The notes under the pieces are model-generated. The model was not told the origin of the DNA and searched no databases. It saw nothing but the letters and a program-made list of their open reading frames with translations. Positions 1 to 7,677 of a stretch of 61,755 nt of DNA are shown here, one piece after another (the stretch's first letter is position 1; every line of letters begins with the position of its first letter). This stretch comes from Pelagicoccus sp. (lineage in GTDB: Bacteria > Verrucomicrobiota > Verrucomicrobiia > Opitutales > Opitutaceae), in contig JANQRJ010000055.1 of the NCBI GenBank assembly GCA_028284635.1, forward strand, positions 1 to 61,755, given 5' to 3'. A program made the translations under genes and the position numbers.

Positions 1-417
1 CCGATTTGCGTCCCAATGTGCACGCGTATGCGTTCCCGACTTCGGTCGGGACCGCACCACCCTCCGAAAATGCGACTGAACAAACGAAAAATGCTCTAGC
101 TGCAGTTAGCTGGATGTCTCGCATGCAACGCGGCGGGCGTCCTCAGATTTGAGGTGTAGCCGAGGTCGATAGACCTTGGTTCTCTACCTCTCCGCCCAAG
201 GTCTATCGACCTCGGCTACAGAAGAACCAATGAGCAGCTAAGCGAAAAACGACGGGCCGCTTTTCGGCAAGAGGAGCAGCTAAGCCACTATCAACAAACA
301 AGTTTCGCGGGCGTCACGGAATTGTTACAATTTGCGTGGCCATCCGCTTCTGGTTTGCATGCTTTTTGGAGCAACGGCAGTTGTCTTGCTAGATTCCGAT
401 CAAGATTAGTTTCCTCC
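1..417. other. non-coding stretch before ppk2, with two hairpins
   Basis: No convincing gene is seen. Positions 34-51 form a 7-bp perfect stem (TCCCGAC/GTCGGGA) closed by a TTCG tetraloop, and positions 156-219 hold a long inverted repeat listed separately. The ATG open frame upstream of the kinase (322-417) reads through an unconserved 32-residue extension, so this DNA more likely holds the promoter and leader of the kinase-Nudix pair. Confidence 0.5.
156..219. repeat. GTAGC-ended palindrome, 24-bp perfect arms
   Basis: Positions 156-179 (GTAGCCGAGGTCGATAGACC then TTGG) are the exact reverse complement of 196-219, with a 16-nt loop. The GTAGC/GCTAC termini are shared with otherwise different palindromes at 4115, 5936, 26308 and 41755, so this looks like one member of a dispersed palindromic element class rather than a gene-specific terminator. 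Confidence 0.85.
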
Positions 418-1275
418 ATGGCCCGACAAGATTTCGTCAAAAGCAAGTTCTTCGATTTCTACTCGAATATCGACTACGCGACTTACAAGCAGGAAAAGCA
501 ACGCCTGCAAGTCGAGCTGCTGAAGCTCCAGCACTGGGTCATCGGGAACAAGAAGCGCGTGGCCATCGTCTTTGAAGGTCGCGACGCCGCTGGAAAAGGC
601 TCCTCCATCAAGCGACTGACCGAGTACATGATGCCTCGCTACTTCCGTGTCGTCGAACTGGGCATCCCCACCAAGAAGGAATCGAAGTACTGGTTTCGAC
701 GCTACGAGCAGCACTTCCCCAATCCCGGAGAGATCGTCTTCTTCGACCGTTCGTGGTACAATCGGGCGATGATCGAGCCCACCATGGGCTACTGCAAAAA
801 GTCCCAGTACCGCTACTTCATGAGCAAGGTGCTCGACTGGGAGGAGCAGCATATCGACGACGGGCTTATCCTGATCAAACTCTACCTTTCGGTTGGCAAG
901 GATACCCAGCTGGTGCGCTTCCAGCAGAGGATCGTCGATCCGCTCAAGTACTGGAAATACTCCAAAAACGACGAGCTCGTGCGCGACTACTGGGACGTGC
1001 TTACCAAGTACAAGGAACAGATGTTCGCCCGTACCGCTTCCAACAAGAGCCCCTGGGTCGTCATCGGATCGGACAACAAGCTGGAGGCCCGGCTCAAAGC
1101 CATGCTCTACATCCTCTCCAACATCCCCTACGAGGCAGGCAAGAACTTCAGACCGCTGGCCAAGGAAAACAGGCGGGAACGCTTCAGCATCACCATCGAA
1201 GGCGTTCCCTTCAACAACCTCAACTACCGCCAGTTCAAGATCCTCGAAACGCTGCACGGCCTCTACAATGCCTGA
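418..1275 (+). CDS. ppk2: PPK2 family polyphosphate kinase
   Basis: Polyphosphate kinase 2 transfers phosphate between polyphosphate and nucleotides in the cytoplasm. The 285-aa product has the PPK2 Walker A (GRDAAGKGS, residues 54-62), the lid-like stretch that follows, and the Walker B/FDRSWYNR block (FFDRSWYNRAMIEP near residue 110), which are the diagnostic elements of single-domain PPK2 enzymes. Length fits the class I/short PPK2 group. I chose the ATG that begins MARQDFVKSK; a longer open frame from 322 adds 32 residues that look non-conserved. The gene overlaps the Nudix gene downstream by 8 bp, so the two are probably translated together. Which nucleotide (ADP or GDP) it prefers cannot be told from sequence. 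Confidence 0.93.
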   Translation: MARQDFVKSKFFDFYSNIDYATYKQEKQRLQVELLKLQHWVIGNKKRVAIVFEGRDAAGKGSSIKRLTEYMMPRYFRVVELGIPTKKESKYWFRRYEQHFPNPGEIVFFDRSWYNRAMIEPTMGYCKKSQYRYFMSKVLDWEEQHIDDGLILIKLYLSVGKDTQLVRFQQRIVDPLKYWKYSKNDELVRDYWDVLTKYKEQMFARTASNKSPWVVIGSDNKLEARLKAMLYILSNIPYEAGKNFRPLAKENRRERFSITIEGVPFNNLNYRQFKILETLHGLYNA

Positions 1276-1711
1276 CCTCAAAACCGTCGAGGCAGCCGGA
1301 GGTCTAACTCTCGACGCGGACGACAATGCGCTTTTCATCTACAAGAATGGCCGTTGGGACCTCCCAAAAGGCTTGATCGAACCACCTCAAGGCGGCCGAG
1401 AAACCGCGCTGCGCGAAGTCTCCGAGGAAACCGGCTTGCCGCTGGAAAGCCTCCGCATCCAGAGCGAGCTGATACCGACCACCCACGTCTCCAAATTCGC
1501 CAAGCAGCGTTCGCTCAAGCGAACGATCTGGTTCTACCTTCGCCACGACGGAATTCGTTCGCCGCTCGATCCGCAAATCGAAGAAGGCATCGAACGCTGT
1601 GCCTGGATCCCACTCGCCCAATTGGAAGTCCCACTCGCCAACTGCCCCATGCGTATCCTCTACCTGGTGAACTTCTGGCTGAAGATCCGCAAGGACCTGG
1701 AGAAAGCTTGA
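1268..1711 (+). CDS. Nudix hydrolase
   Basis: A 147-aa Nudix (nucleoside diphosphate linked to X) hydrolase, cytoplasmic, hydrolysing an unidentified nucleotide derivative. It starts inside the end of the polyphosphate kinase gene (8-bp overlap), suggesting translational coupling and a shared nucleotide or polyphosphate context. The Nudix box is present as G-x5-Q-x7-REVSEETGL: the metal-binding REUxEExG core is intact, but the first Glu of the GX5E part is Gln. A long overlapping frame from 893 contains this gene in its C-terminal half; the ATG at 1268 gives the conventional Nudix N-terminus (MPDLKTVEAAGG). Single-domain proteins of this type include diadenosine polyphosphate and diphosphoinositol polyphosphate hydrolases, but I cannot assign the substrate. 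Confidence 0.88.
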   Translation: MPDLKTVEAAGGLTLDADDNALFIYKNGRWDLPKGLIEPPQGGRETALREVSEETGLPLESLRIQSELIPTTHVSKFAKQRSLKRTIWFYLRHDGIRSPLDPQIEEGIERCAWIPLAQLEVPLANCPMRILYLVNFWLKIRKDLEKA

Positions 1712-1739
1712 TCCATCCTCATCTGCTTCCTTTTCCAGG

Positions 1740-1792
1740 TTTGAGGAAGAAGATGAAGAAGCAGAAGAAGATGAAGAAGATGAAGATTGTTT
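1740..1792. repeat. purine-rich GAAGAT simple-sequence tract
   Basis: The plus strand is almost pure GAAGAAGAT-type sequence, with a shorter pyrimidine tract (ATCCTCATCTGCTTCC) just upstream at about 1716. It resembles a decayed copy of the GATGAAGAT hairpins found at 11074, 16064, 26514 and 50829. Confidence 0.6.
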
Positions 1793-1855
1793 GTCCCCAA
1801 GATCCAGATACAGAAGCGGCGACCTTTTCGCATCGCGAAAGGCCGCCGTCTGAAG

Positions 1856-1932
1856 TGGCACGGGGTAAGGGAGTCGAACCCCTAACCTCCTGATCCGTAG
1901 TCAGGTGCTCTATCCAATTGAGCTAACCCCGC
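1856..1932 (-). tRNA. tRNA-Arg (anticodon ACG)
   Basis: Read on the minus strand, the sequence folds as a standard cloverleaf: acceptor stem GCGGGGT pairing with ACCCCGT, D-arm TAGCTCAATTGGATAGAGC, anticodon stem CCTGA/TCAGG with loop CTACGGA (anticodon ACG), T-arm GGGTTCGACTCCC, discriminator G, and a genomically encoded CCA. It is a stand-alone gene between the Nudix gene and hpf. Confidence 0.97.
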
Positions 1933-2074
1933 TTCAGCTTCTCTCCGGCTCAGGCCGGTTGAGAGCCGAGAAGAAAGTGGCATTGACCAGGCGTTTCAAG
2001 GACAATCTTCAAAAAATGAGCCGCCCGTAAAACACGGGCGACTCGAGGAAAATCAGGCAATTCGCCAACCCTCC

Positions 2075-2446
2075 CTACACCTTCGGGATGCTCGCTGGAA
2101 TCTCGATTTCGTGCGTGTCCTTGCGCTTCGCTACCCGCAAACGAGAGCGCCGGCGCAACATCCGATCCAGTTTGTCGACCAGCAGATCGACCGCCTTGTG
2201 GCAATCCAGATCGGAGACCGACACGTTCAGGCTCGGACCGTTGATCTCGATGTGGCCTTTGGCCGTAAACTCATGCTCGCTCCCGCCGTGCCCATGGCTG
2301 CACTCCAGATCGACCTTGACCCTAATAATTCGCTCCTCATGCCTAAAAAGCCTTTCCACTTTCTCACGCACCATCTCCTTAAGGCTTTCGGTCAAATCCA
2401 TGTGGATTCCGGTAATGATCAAGTCGCGGCTATTTTCAGTGTGCAT
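2075..2446 (-). CDS. hpf: ribosome hibernation promoting factor (HPF/RaiA family)
   Basis: A 123-aa protein of the short HPF/RaiA/YfiA family that binds the 30S decoding region and silences ribosomes in stationary phase. The beta-alpha-beta-beta-beta-alpha pattern is visible: strand 'LIITGIHMDLT', helix 'ESLKEMVREKVERLFRH', strands through 'VDLECSHG' and 'GHIEINGPSLNVSVS', and the closing helix 'CHKAVDLLVDKLDRMLRRRS' with the basic surface typical of the family. There is no C-terminal dimerisation domain, so it is the short form. AGGA lies upstream of the ATG. It is divergently oriented to the SDR gene. A second, more divergent HPF-like gene is found at 48922. Confidence 0.9.
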   Translation of the reverse strand: MHTENSRDLIITGIHMDLTESLKEMVREKVERLFRHEERIIRVKVDLECSHGHGGSEHEFTAKGHIEINGPSLNVSVSDLDCHKAVDLLVDKLDRMLRRRSRLRVAKRKDTHEIEIPASIPKV

Positions 2447-2481
2447 AGTTATCCTTTGGTTTTATTTTATTACTCTCGGGT

Positions 2482-3291
2482 ATGACCCAGAAATCCAAAG
2501 CAAACGAAAAGGGCTTCGAATATGGCCTCGCCATCGTGACGGGAGGCTCTTCTGGGATTGGAAATTCGATCATCGAACAACTTCGGAAAGTAGAACCCGC
2601 TCCCAAAGTTTTCAACCTTTCTCGGAGCAAGCCGACATCTTTTTACAACGACCCGGAAGTCGATCACCTTGAATGCGATCTCGCTGACCCTGAGCATCGC
2701 AAGGCCGTTTTCGCCGACCTCATCAAACGGATTGAGGAAGAGAAAGAGTCAGGCCCCATTCTCCTCGTAAACAACGCTGGCTTCGGACTTTACGGATCCG
2801 TAGACGATGTTGCTCCAGAGCGACACCTGGAGCTGATCCAGGTGAATATCGCGGCGCTCGTCGAACTCGGCACTCGCCTCCTGCCCATCATCCGGCAACG
2901 TGGCGGCTCCATCATGAACATCGCCTCTACAGCCGCTTTCCAGGCGACCCCGCACATGGCAACCTACGGAGCCTCTAAAGCCTTCGTGCTCAGCTGGACC
3001 CTCGCCCTGAACGAAGAGCTGCGCGGCTCGCCCGCCTCTGCCATCGCCGTCTGCCCTGGAGCAACCGAAACGAATTTCTTTCGTCAAGCCGGAGCGACCG
3101 CCAAAGGCGCCGTCCAGACGCCAGACCAAGTCGCTCGCGCCGCTTTGCAAGCCCTGCGAAAAGGCCGCAGCCACACGGTCACCGGCTGGACCAACAAGCT
3201 AATGATAGCTGCCTCCCGCATGCTGACCCTGTCTCTGCAAGCGTGGATATCCGGCCAGATAATCGCTCGCTTCCGCTCGCAGGATTCCTGA
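2482..3291 (+). CDS. short-chain dehydrogenase/reductase
   Basis: A 269-aa classical SDR oxidoreductase, cytoplasmic and NAD(P)-dependent. The Rossmann glycine motif TGGSSGIG is at residues 20-27, NNAG at 97-100, the catalytic Ser at 149 (NIAST) and the catalytic YGASK (Tyr162, Lys166). The C-terminus (after about residue 230) carries a hydrophobic amphipathic helix (LMIAASRMLTLSLQAWISGQ), which could mediate membrane association. Substrate is unknown. It is followed within 12 bp by a pseudouridine synthase gene in the same direction, probably an operon of convenience. Confidence 0.9.
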   Translation: MTQKSKANEKGFEYGLAIVTGGSSGIGNSIIEQLRKVEPAPKVFNLSRSKPTSFYNDPEVDHLECDLADPEHRKAVFADLIKRIEEEKESGPILLVNNAGFGLYGSVDDVAPERHLELIQVNIAALVELGTRLLPIIRQRGGSIMNIASTAAFQATPHMATYGASKAFVLSWTLALNEELRGSPASAIAVCPGATETNFFRQAGATAKGAVQTPDQVARAALQALRKGRSHTVTGWTNKLMIAASRMLTLSLQAWISGQIIARFRSQDS

Positions 3292-3303
3292 GGTCTTAAC
3301 CCT

Positions 3304-4092
3304 ATGCCAGCCACCGAATGGGGATGGCTCGTCACGCCAGACGAGCTGAAAGCTTGGACGCTCGTAGACGACGAACACGTATTGGTGGTGAACAAGCCAG
3401 CTCTGCTCGTGTGCCATCCGTCCAAAAACGGGCCATGGTCCTCCCTAGCCGGAGCCTGCCGCGAATATCTGGAAGGCGAACGCTCGCACTTGGTCTCCAG
3501 ACTCGACCGCGAAACAAGCGGCCTAGTCATATTCGCCAAGCATCGCTTGAAGGCCAGACACCTGCAAATGGCCCTCGAGAAAAGGCAGGTTGCGAAGACC
3601 TACATCGCGATTCTCGAGGGAAGATTGAAAGAGGAGCTCCTCGTCGACAAGCCCCTCGGGCCCGACACCCAAAGCATCGTGCGCAGCAAGACCGCGGTTC
3701 GCCACGATGGCCGGCGCCAGGAGGCCAAAACGCTGTTCACTCCGCTTCATGGCAACGACCGATACACGCTTGTCAAAGTAACCCCGATCACCGGCCGCAA
3801 GCATCAGATCCGAGCCCACGCGCTGCACGCCAGCCACCACGTGGTAGGCGACAAGCTGTACGGGCCCGACGAAGGCCTGTTTCTCGACTTCATCGAAGAC
3901 GGCTGGACCCAGGCCATGGCCGAAATACTTCCTCTACCCCGCCACGCATTGCACGCCTACCGCATGACTTTCACCCTGCCAGATGGCGAAGAAACCTACC
4001 AAGCCCCATTGACCGAGGATCTTGTCCAGTTCTGTCACGCTCGACTCGGCCTCGACGCAGCTCGGCTCGAAAAGCTGCTAAAGACGGTTTAG
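3304..4092 (+). CDS. RluA-family pseudouridine synthase
   Basis: A 262-aa RNA pseudouridine synthase of the RluA/RsuA superfamily. The catalytic motif is SRLDRETSGL, with the nucleophilic Asp at residue 68; the usual His at the start of HRLDxxTSG is Ser here. The KPALLVCHP segment (residues 31-39) and the closing RKHQIRAH motif (near residue 165) are the other family hallmarks. There is no N-terminal S4 domain, so it resembles the RluA/TruC-type short enzymes. Target uridine cannot be assigned. A palindromic element begins 22 bp downstream and may act as the terminator. Confidence 0.88.
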   Translation: MPATEWGWLVTPDELKAWTLVDDEHVLVVNKPALLVCHPSKNGPWSSLAGACREYLEGERSHLVSRLDRETSGLVIFAKHRLKARHLQMALEKRQVAKTYIAILEGRLKEELLVDKPLGPDTQSIVRSKTAVRHDGRRQEAKTLFTPLHGNDRYTLVKVTPITGRKHQIRAHALHASHHVVGDKLYGPDEGLFLDFIEDGWTQAMAEILPLPRHALHAYRMTFTLPDGEETYQAPLTEDLVQFCHARLGLDAARLEKLLKTV

Positions 4093-4114
4093 CTCGAATC
4101 CCGAGAAAATCGAC

Positions 4115-4190
4115 GTAGCGCGGAGCTTCAGCCCGCGTCCACGCTGTAGGCTCTATTCTTTGACGGACGCGGGCTGAAGCTCCGCGCTAC
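4115..4190. repeat. GTAGCGCGGAGCTTCAGCC palindrome (family B), 26-bp perfect arms
   Basis: Positions 4115-4140 are the exact reverse complement of 4165-4190, with a 24-nt loop. The same sequence recurs as the outer shell of the elements at 11025 and 50784, and in modified form at 26308 and 57752. The sequence just after it (to about 4215) resembles the flank shared by those copies. Confidence 0.9.
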
Positions 4191-4365
4191 GGGGTCTGCA
4201 TGATACGACACCAAAACGGCACAGTCCCAATCAGCATCGCAGGAACGGCACTGCTTCCATGAATCAATTCACTCCCATTAACGAAAAGCTAAAGGAATCC
4301 ACTACATGTAAATAATCCGCTAATTAGCGCTTTCTTTACGCGGGCGCTTTGCTACATTTTTTCGC

Positions 4366-4473
4366 ATGCGGCTCAACATGCTTGGCATTCTAACGCTCAT
4401 GATTTCGGCGATCTTCATTTGGATCTACGTCATCGATGCAGTGTGGACGATCGCCCGCACCGTAGTCGCATAG
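4366..4473 (+). CDS. possible 35-aa single-span membrane peptide
   Basis: A short ATG frame encodes MRLNMLGILTLMISAIFIWI followed by YVIDAVWTIARTVVA. About 20 hydrophobic residues would span a membrane, with two Arg flanking, and a strong hairpin-plus-T tract lies 39 bp after the stop, as expected for a small transcription unit. It sits alone in the 515-bp gap between the pseudouridine synthase and the MFS gene. I see no good Shine-Dalgarno sequence, and I recognise no family, so it may be spurious. An alternative ATG lies 12 bp further in. Confidence 0.35.
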   Translation: MRLNMLGILTLMISAIFIWIYVIDAVWTIARTVVA

Positions 4474-4511
4474 TGCTGCACAGCCACTATTCCAAACCCA
4501 CGTCTTGTCCG

Positions 4512-4544
4512 AAAAAAGCCGCTTCCCCCAGGAAGCGGCTTTTT
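4512..4544. terminator. intrinsic bidirectional terminator
   Basis: A 14-bp stem (4513-4526 with 4531-4544: AAAAAGCCGCTTCC/GGAAGCGGCTTTTT) with a 4-nt loop. The A tract on one side and T tract on the other allow termination in both directions. Confidence 0.85.
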
Positions 4545-4607
4545 CTATCTGCACTCGGAGCTCACTTTTAACTTTTCGCTCTTCGCTTTTCACTCTCTCC
4601 TCCTCCC

Positions 4608-5939
4608 GTGTCCGACCCACTCAGCCTGCCGAACGTCAAACGCTTCATCGCGTTTCGTATCTTCTTCAACGCCCGCTTCTACTACCCGGTCTTCACCATC
4701 CTCTTTCTGGACTTCGGACTGACCCTGGAGCAGTTCGCCATCCTGAACAGCATCTGGGCAATCAGCATCGTCTGTCTCGAGGTACCATCCGGAGCGTTGG
4801 CCGACACCATCGGCAGGCGAAACCTGGTCGTAGCTGCGGCGGCAATCATGGTGATCGAGATGGCCGTGATCTGTTTCGCCCCGATCGGTTCGAGCGATCT
4901 GGTCTTCTACCTCTTCATGGCGAACCGCATACTCAGCGGAGCCGCCGAAGCCGCGGCCAGCGGAGCGGACGAAGCCCTCGCCTACGACTCGCTGGTCGAA
5001 CGCGGCATGGAGGAGCAATGGAGCAGCGTGCTGGAGCGACAGATGAAGCTCCAGTCCATCGCCTTCGTTGCCGCGATGAGCCTGGGGGCCATTCTCTATG
5101 ACCACGAGAGGCTCAGCCTCGCTCTTGGCTTCGTGGGACTCGATTGGGAAATCAGCAAGGATTTCGCCATGCGCCTGCCTCTTTTCGGCACGCTCGGCCT
5201 GGGCATCCTGGCTCTCTTCACCACCCTCGGCATGAAGGAAACCGCCACCGAAAGACCCAGTGGCTCATCTTGGGCGGCAGTGAGCTCGGCCTTCCTGCGC
5301 ACCCTGAAGGCAGGCGGATGGATTCTCAAAACGCCTCTCGCCCTAAGCGTCATCGTAGCCGGTCTGCTCTTCGATCACGTAGTACGCCTCATTCTCACCC
5401 TAAACAGCGAATTCTACCGGCAGATCGATCTGCCCGAATACAGCTTTGGCTTCATCGGAGCGGGACTGGCCTTGCTTGGCACCTTCGTTCCGAAGATCGG
5501 CCGCTACCTCTTGGACACCCGCAGCAAGACCTTCAACTACCTCGCCCTCACCGTCGTCGTCTTCGTCGGGATATGGATCATGGCTCGCTTCATTCCCTAT
5601 TGGGGAGCCAGCGCCATGATCCTCGTCTACAGCGGCATCTTCCTCAACGGGCTTTTCGTCAGCCACTACCTCAACAAAATCACCGACTCGAAGCAGAGAG
5701 CTACCGTGCTCAGCTTCAAGGGCCTGTCTTTCAACCTGGCGTATGGAGCAATTGGATACGTCTATGCCGCAGTAATCGCAGGACTTCGCCAGTCCGATTC
5801 GACAAAGGCTCTCCCGCCACAGCAAGTCGAAGACAGCCTCTTCCAAACCGTATTCGTTTGGCTGCCCTACTACTTTCTCGTCTTGGCTGGCGTCGTCTTC
5901 CTCTTCGGCCTTTTCATGCTGGGAAAGCGAAACGCGTAG
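4608..5939 (+). CDS. MFS transporter
   Basis: A 443-aa major facilitator superfamily protein with about 12 predicted hydrophobic spans, located in the cytoplasmic membrane. The loop 2-3 signature GALADTIGRR (residues 62-71) is the MFS motif A. The start is a GTG (protein begins MSDPLSLPNVKRF), without a clear Shine-Dalgarno; no better start exists nearby. The family covers drug and sugar exporters; substrate unknown. Its TAG stop codon lies inside the first bases of a half palindrome (see 5936). Confidence 0.85.
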   Translation: MSDPLSLPNVKRFIAFRIFFNARFYYPVFTILFLDFGLTLEQFAILNSIWAISIVCLEVPSGALADTIGRRNLVVAAAAIMVIEMAVICFAPIGSSDLVFYLFMANRILSGAAEAAASGADEALAYDSLVERGMEEQWSSVLERQMKLQSIAFVAAMSLGAILYDHERLSLALGFVGLDWEISKDFAMRLPLFGTLGLGILALFTTLGMKETATERPSGSSWAAVSSAFLRTLKAGGWILKTPLALSVIVAGLLFDHVVRLILTLNSEFYRQIDLPEYSFGFIGAGLALLGTFVPKIGRYLLDTRSKTFNYLALTVVVFVGIWIMARFIPYWGASAMILVYSGIFLNGLFVSHYLNKITDSKQRATVLSFKGLSFNLAYGAIGYVYAAVIAGLRQSDSTKALPPQQVEDSLFQTVFVWLPYYFLVLAGVVFLFGLFMLGKRNA

Positions 5940-5957
5940 CCGCGTTCGCGAGAACGC
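5936..5957. repeat. half copy of the GTAGCCGCGTTC palindrome
   Basis: GTAGCCGCGTTCGCGAGAAC plus GC matches, with one difference, one arm of the complete palindrome at 41755-41818. Only one arm is present here. The TAG at 5937-5939 is the stop codon of the MFS gene. Confidence 0.7.
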
Positions 5958-5963
5958 TAGACT

Positions 5964-6995
5964 CTATGCAGGGATCGTCTCTACGGCGCCGTTGCCCAAG
6001 TCATCGCCTTCATCCACGGCATTCAGCTCGCTAAACCATTCCGGCAGATTCGCCAGGATACTCAGAACCGTGCCGACGTAAATGATCTGGCTCAGAGCCA
6101 GGCTGTCCTCACCGATAGGCTGGGTATTGTTCGCGACCCTGTCGGTGAACCGGGCCACGATCTCCAGCCGCGCCTTGAACTGCTTGAATTCGTCGTAGAG
6201 ATTCGTATCCGAAAGTCTGATACCGGACCGAGACTTCCCCGAAAGACGGCTGGTCAGAGCCACCAGCCGTTCGTTGAGCCACTGCAAAGTGCCACGATCG
6301 CAGAAGGTACGAAATTCCTCGATAGTATCTAGAAACCCCCGTTGCAGCAGGCTTACCTTGTCCTTGCCGACGGCGCGAGCGAGAGACACGATCTCCTGGG
6401 ACCTCAGCAGCTCTGGACTCAAGTCGATCGAGCCGTCGTCTTCCGGCGGCTTCTTCCGGTCCAACATCCGGTGATTGTCCAGGATATGGCGAAGCTGCTC
6501 CTGTATATCCAGGAATAGCAAGTAGCCAATCTCCCCCCTCATGAATCCCCACTGCCGGTCGCATACCGCGATGAACTTCGAAGATCGCACGGAGCTCGTC
6601 TCGCCCTCCATGCCATAGGAATTTTTCGCATAGCTGTCGGCCAGCTTCTGGTAGGCGCAAGACGCGGCCTTGGCGAATTCCGCCATGCGACTCGCCGCAG
6701 AATCCAGCATTTCGTCCAAAAAGTTCCTGCACTCCTCCTCGTAGCGTTCAACAGCCAATTCCTTGCTGCTCTTGCCGGAAACCACAGTCGCCACAGAATC
6801 CTTTTTCATATAGTCGGCCGCGCTGAGCGAGCTCTTGCCCACTGTGTCGCAACGCTTCGCCCCATCCTGCAACAAAGTCATCCCGATGTAGATGGCCACC
6901 CCGAGAAACGCGAGCACCGCAAAGCCGCCCAGCACCTGCATTATGAGGTCGCTAGAATGGCTGCTGGAGAAGGACGCTAGCAAATCGATGGCCAT
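5964..6995 (-). CDS. membrane-anchored protein of unknown function
   Basis: A 343-aa protein I do not recognise. One transmembrane segment lies near the N-terminus (about residues 19-42, LIMQVLGGFAVLAFLGVAIY and on), followed by a long soluble, charged and mainly helical region with many Arg/Glu residues (for example EERRVEEECRN-like helices and LRHILDNHRMLDRKKPPEDD-type segments). A second hydrophobic stretch near the C-terminus (ALSQIIYVGTVLSILANLPEW) may be peripheral. The architecture, short anchor plus helical cytoplasmic domain, would fit a signalling or scaffolding role, but nothing identifies it. It converges on the MFS gene. Confidence 0.7.
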   Translation of the reverse strand: MAIDLLASFSSSHSSDLIMQVLGGFAVLAFLGVAIYIGMTLLQDGAKRCDTVGKSSLSAADYMKKDSVATVVSGKSSKELAVERYEEECRNFLDEMLDSAASRMAEFAKAASCAYQKLADSYAKNSYGMEGETSSVRSSKFIAVCDRQWGFMRGEIGYLLFLDIQEQLRHILDNHRMLDRKKPPEDDGSIDLSPELLRSQEIVSLARAVGKDKVSLLQRGFLDTIEEFRTFCDRGTLQWLNERLVALTSRLSGKSRSGIRLSDTNLYDEFKQFKARLEIVARFTDRVANNTQPIGEDSLALSQIIYVGTVLSILANLPEWFSELNAVDEGDDLGNGAVETIPA

Positions 6996-7141
6996 AGAAG
7001 AGAGTCGGACCCCGAATCAAGGCCCGCTCTAACTACAATTTCGACCGCCCCCGGACAAAAGTTAACCCCGGGGCCAACTCTCTGGACGGAACAGAAACCC
7101 CAGGGTCGTATATTAGCTAAACTTTAGCGCCAAACGGTCGA

Positions 7142-7375
7142 CTAGGCGCGCCGGTCGATCAACACGCCCAACATCTGATCGCTGGTACGAACCACTGCCG
7201 CATTCGCCTGGTACATGCGCTCGGACACGACCAGCTCGACCATGCGAGACGAGTTTACGTCGCCCGACGCTATGCTGCGAGCCGCGCGTTCAAGCTGCTG
7301 TTCGCTCCGACGCAAACCCTGCTGGGCCACGCCAAGAACTCCAAAACTGCTGGAAGGAATAGGCGAAACGGACAT
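7142..7375 (-). CDS. miniature flagellar rod/hook-like protein
   Basis: A 77-aa protein that reads like the two ends of a flagellar axial protein joined without a middle. Residues 10-32 (FGVLGVAQQGLRRSEQQLERAA) resemble the N-terminal rod helix of FlgB/C/F/G, and residues 44-77 (VELVVSERMYQANAAVVRTS, then DQMLGVLIDRRA) resemble the C-terminal flg_bbr_C helix with its YQANA core. No other flagellar gene is in the window. It may be a rod-like adaptor or a relic. Family assignment rests on motif resemblance by eye. Confidence 0.65.
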   Translation of the reverse strand: MSVSPIPSSSFGVLGVAQQGLRRSEQQLERAARSIASGDVNSSRMVELVVSERMYQANAAVVRTSDQMLGVLIDRRA

Positions 7376-7677
7376 CCGCCCATCATAGCAAAAGCCAGCT
7401 TCTCACACCATCGAGTCCAGCGCTCAAATGACGCTCCGCGCCACTCGTCATCAGGGGTGAGCGCTTTCCCCCCCGGAGAGCGACCAACCGGACATGCCCC
7501 TCTTCACCCAAAGCAACATTCCAAAAGCGACCGACATCTCTCGCAGCGTAGGAGGTCGCTCGGCCAGAACCCCTCCGCGCATTCACGGAGATAATCACGA
7601 ATCATATGATTTACACAGGATTAAATACTTATATTACCTAGTAGTTAATATTTATCTAACCTCAACCCCCTCCTCCC
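7376..7677. other. spacer with AT-rich promoter-like end
   Basis: The stretch is divergent between the flagellar-like gene and the vWA gene. Its last 70 bases before the vWA ATG are AT-rich (TTATATTACCTAGTAGTTAA and following), unlike the GC-rich neighbourhood, and could hold a promoter. Three in-frame stops (TAG TAG, TAA) lie upstream of the vWA start, ruling out an N-terminal extension. Nothing else is seen. Confidence 0.5.

Noticed and set aside
1720-1861. Serine-run open frame on the minus strand (and Lys-rich on the plus strand) around the GAAGAT tract.
   Set aside because: Simple-sequence translation with no conserved domain; the frame runs into the Nudix gene antisense.
4608-5939. Assignment of the MFS gene to a specific drug or sugar group.
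   Set aside because: Only the general motif A is visible; nothing decides substrate.
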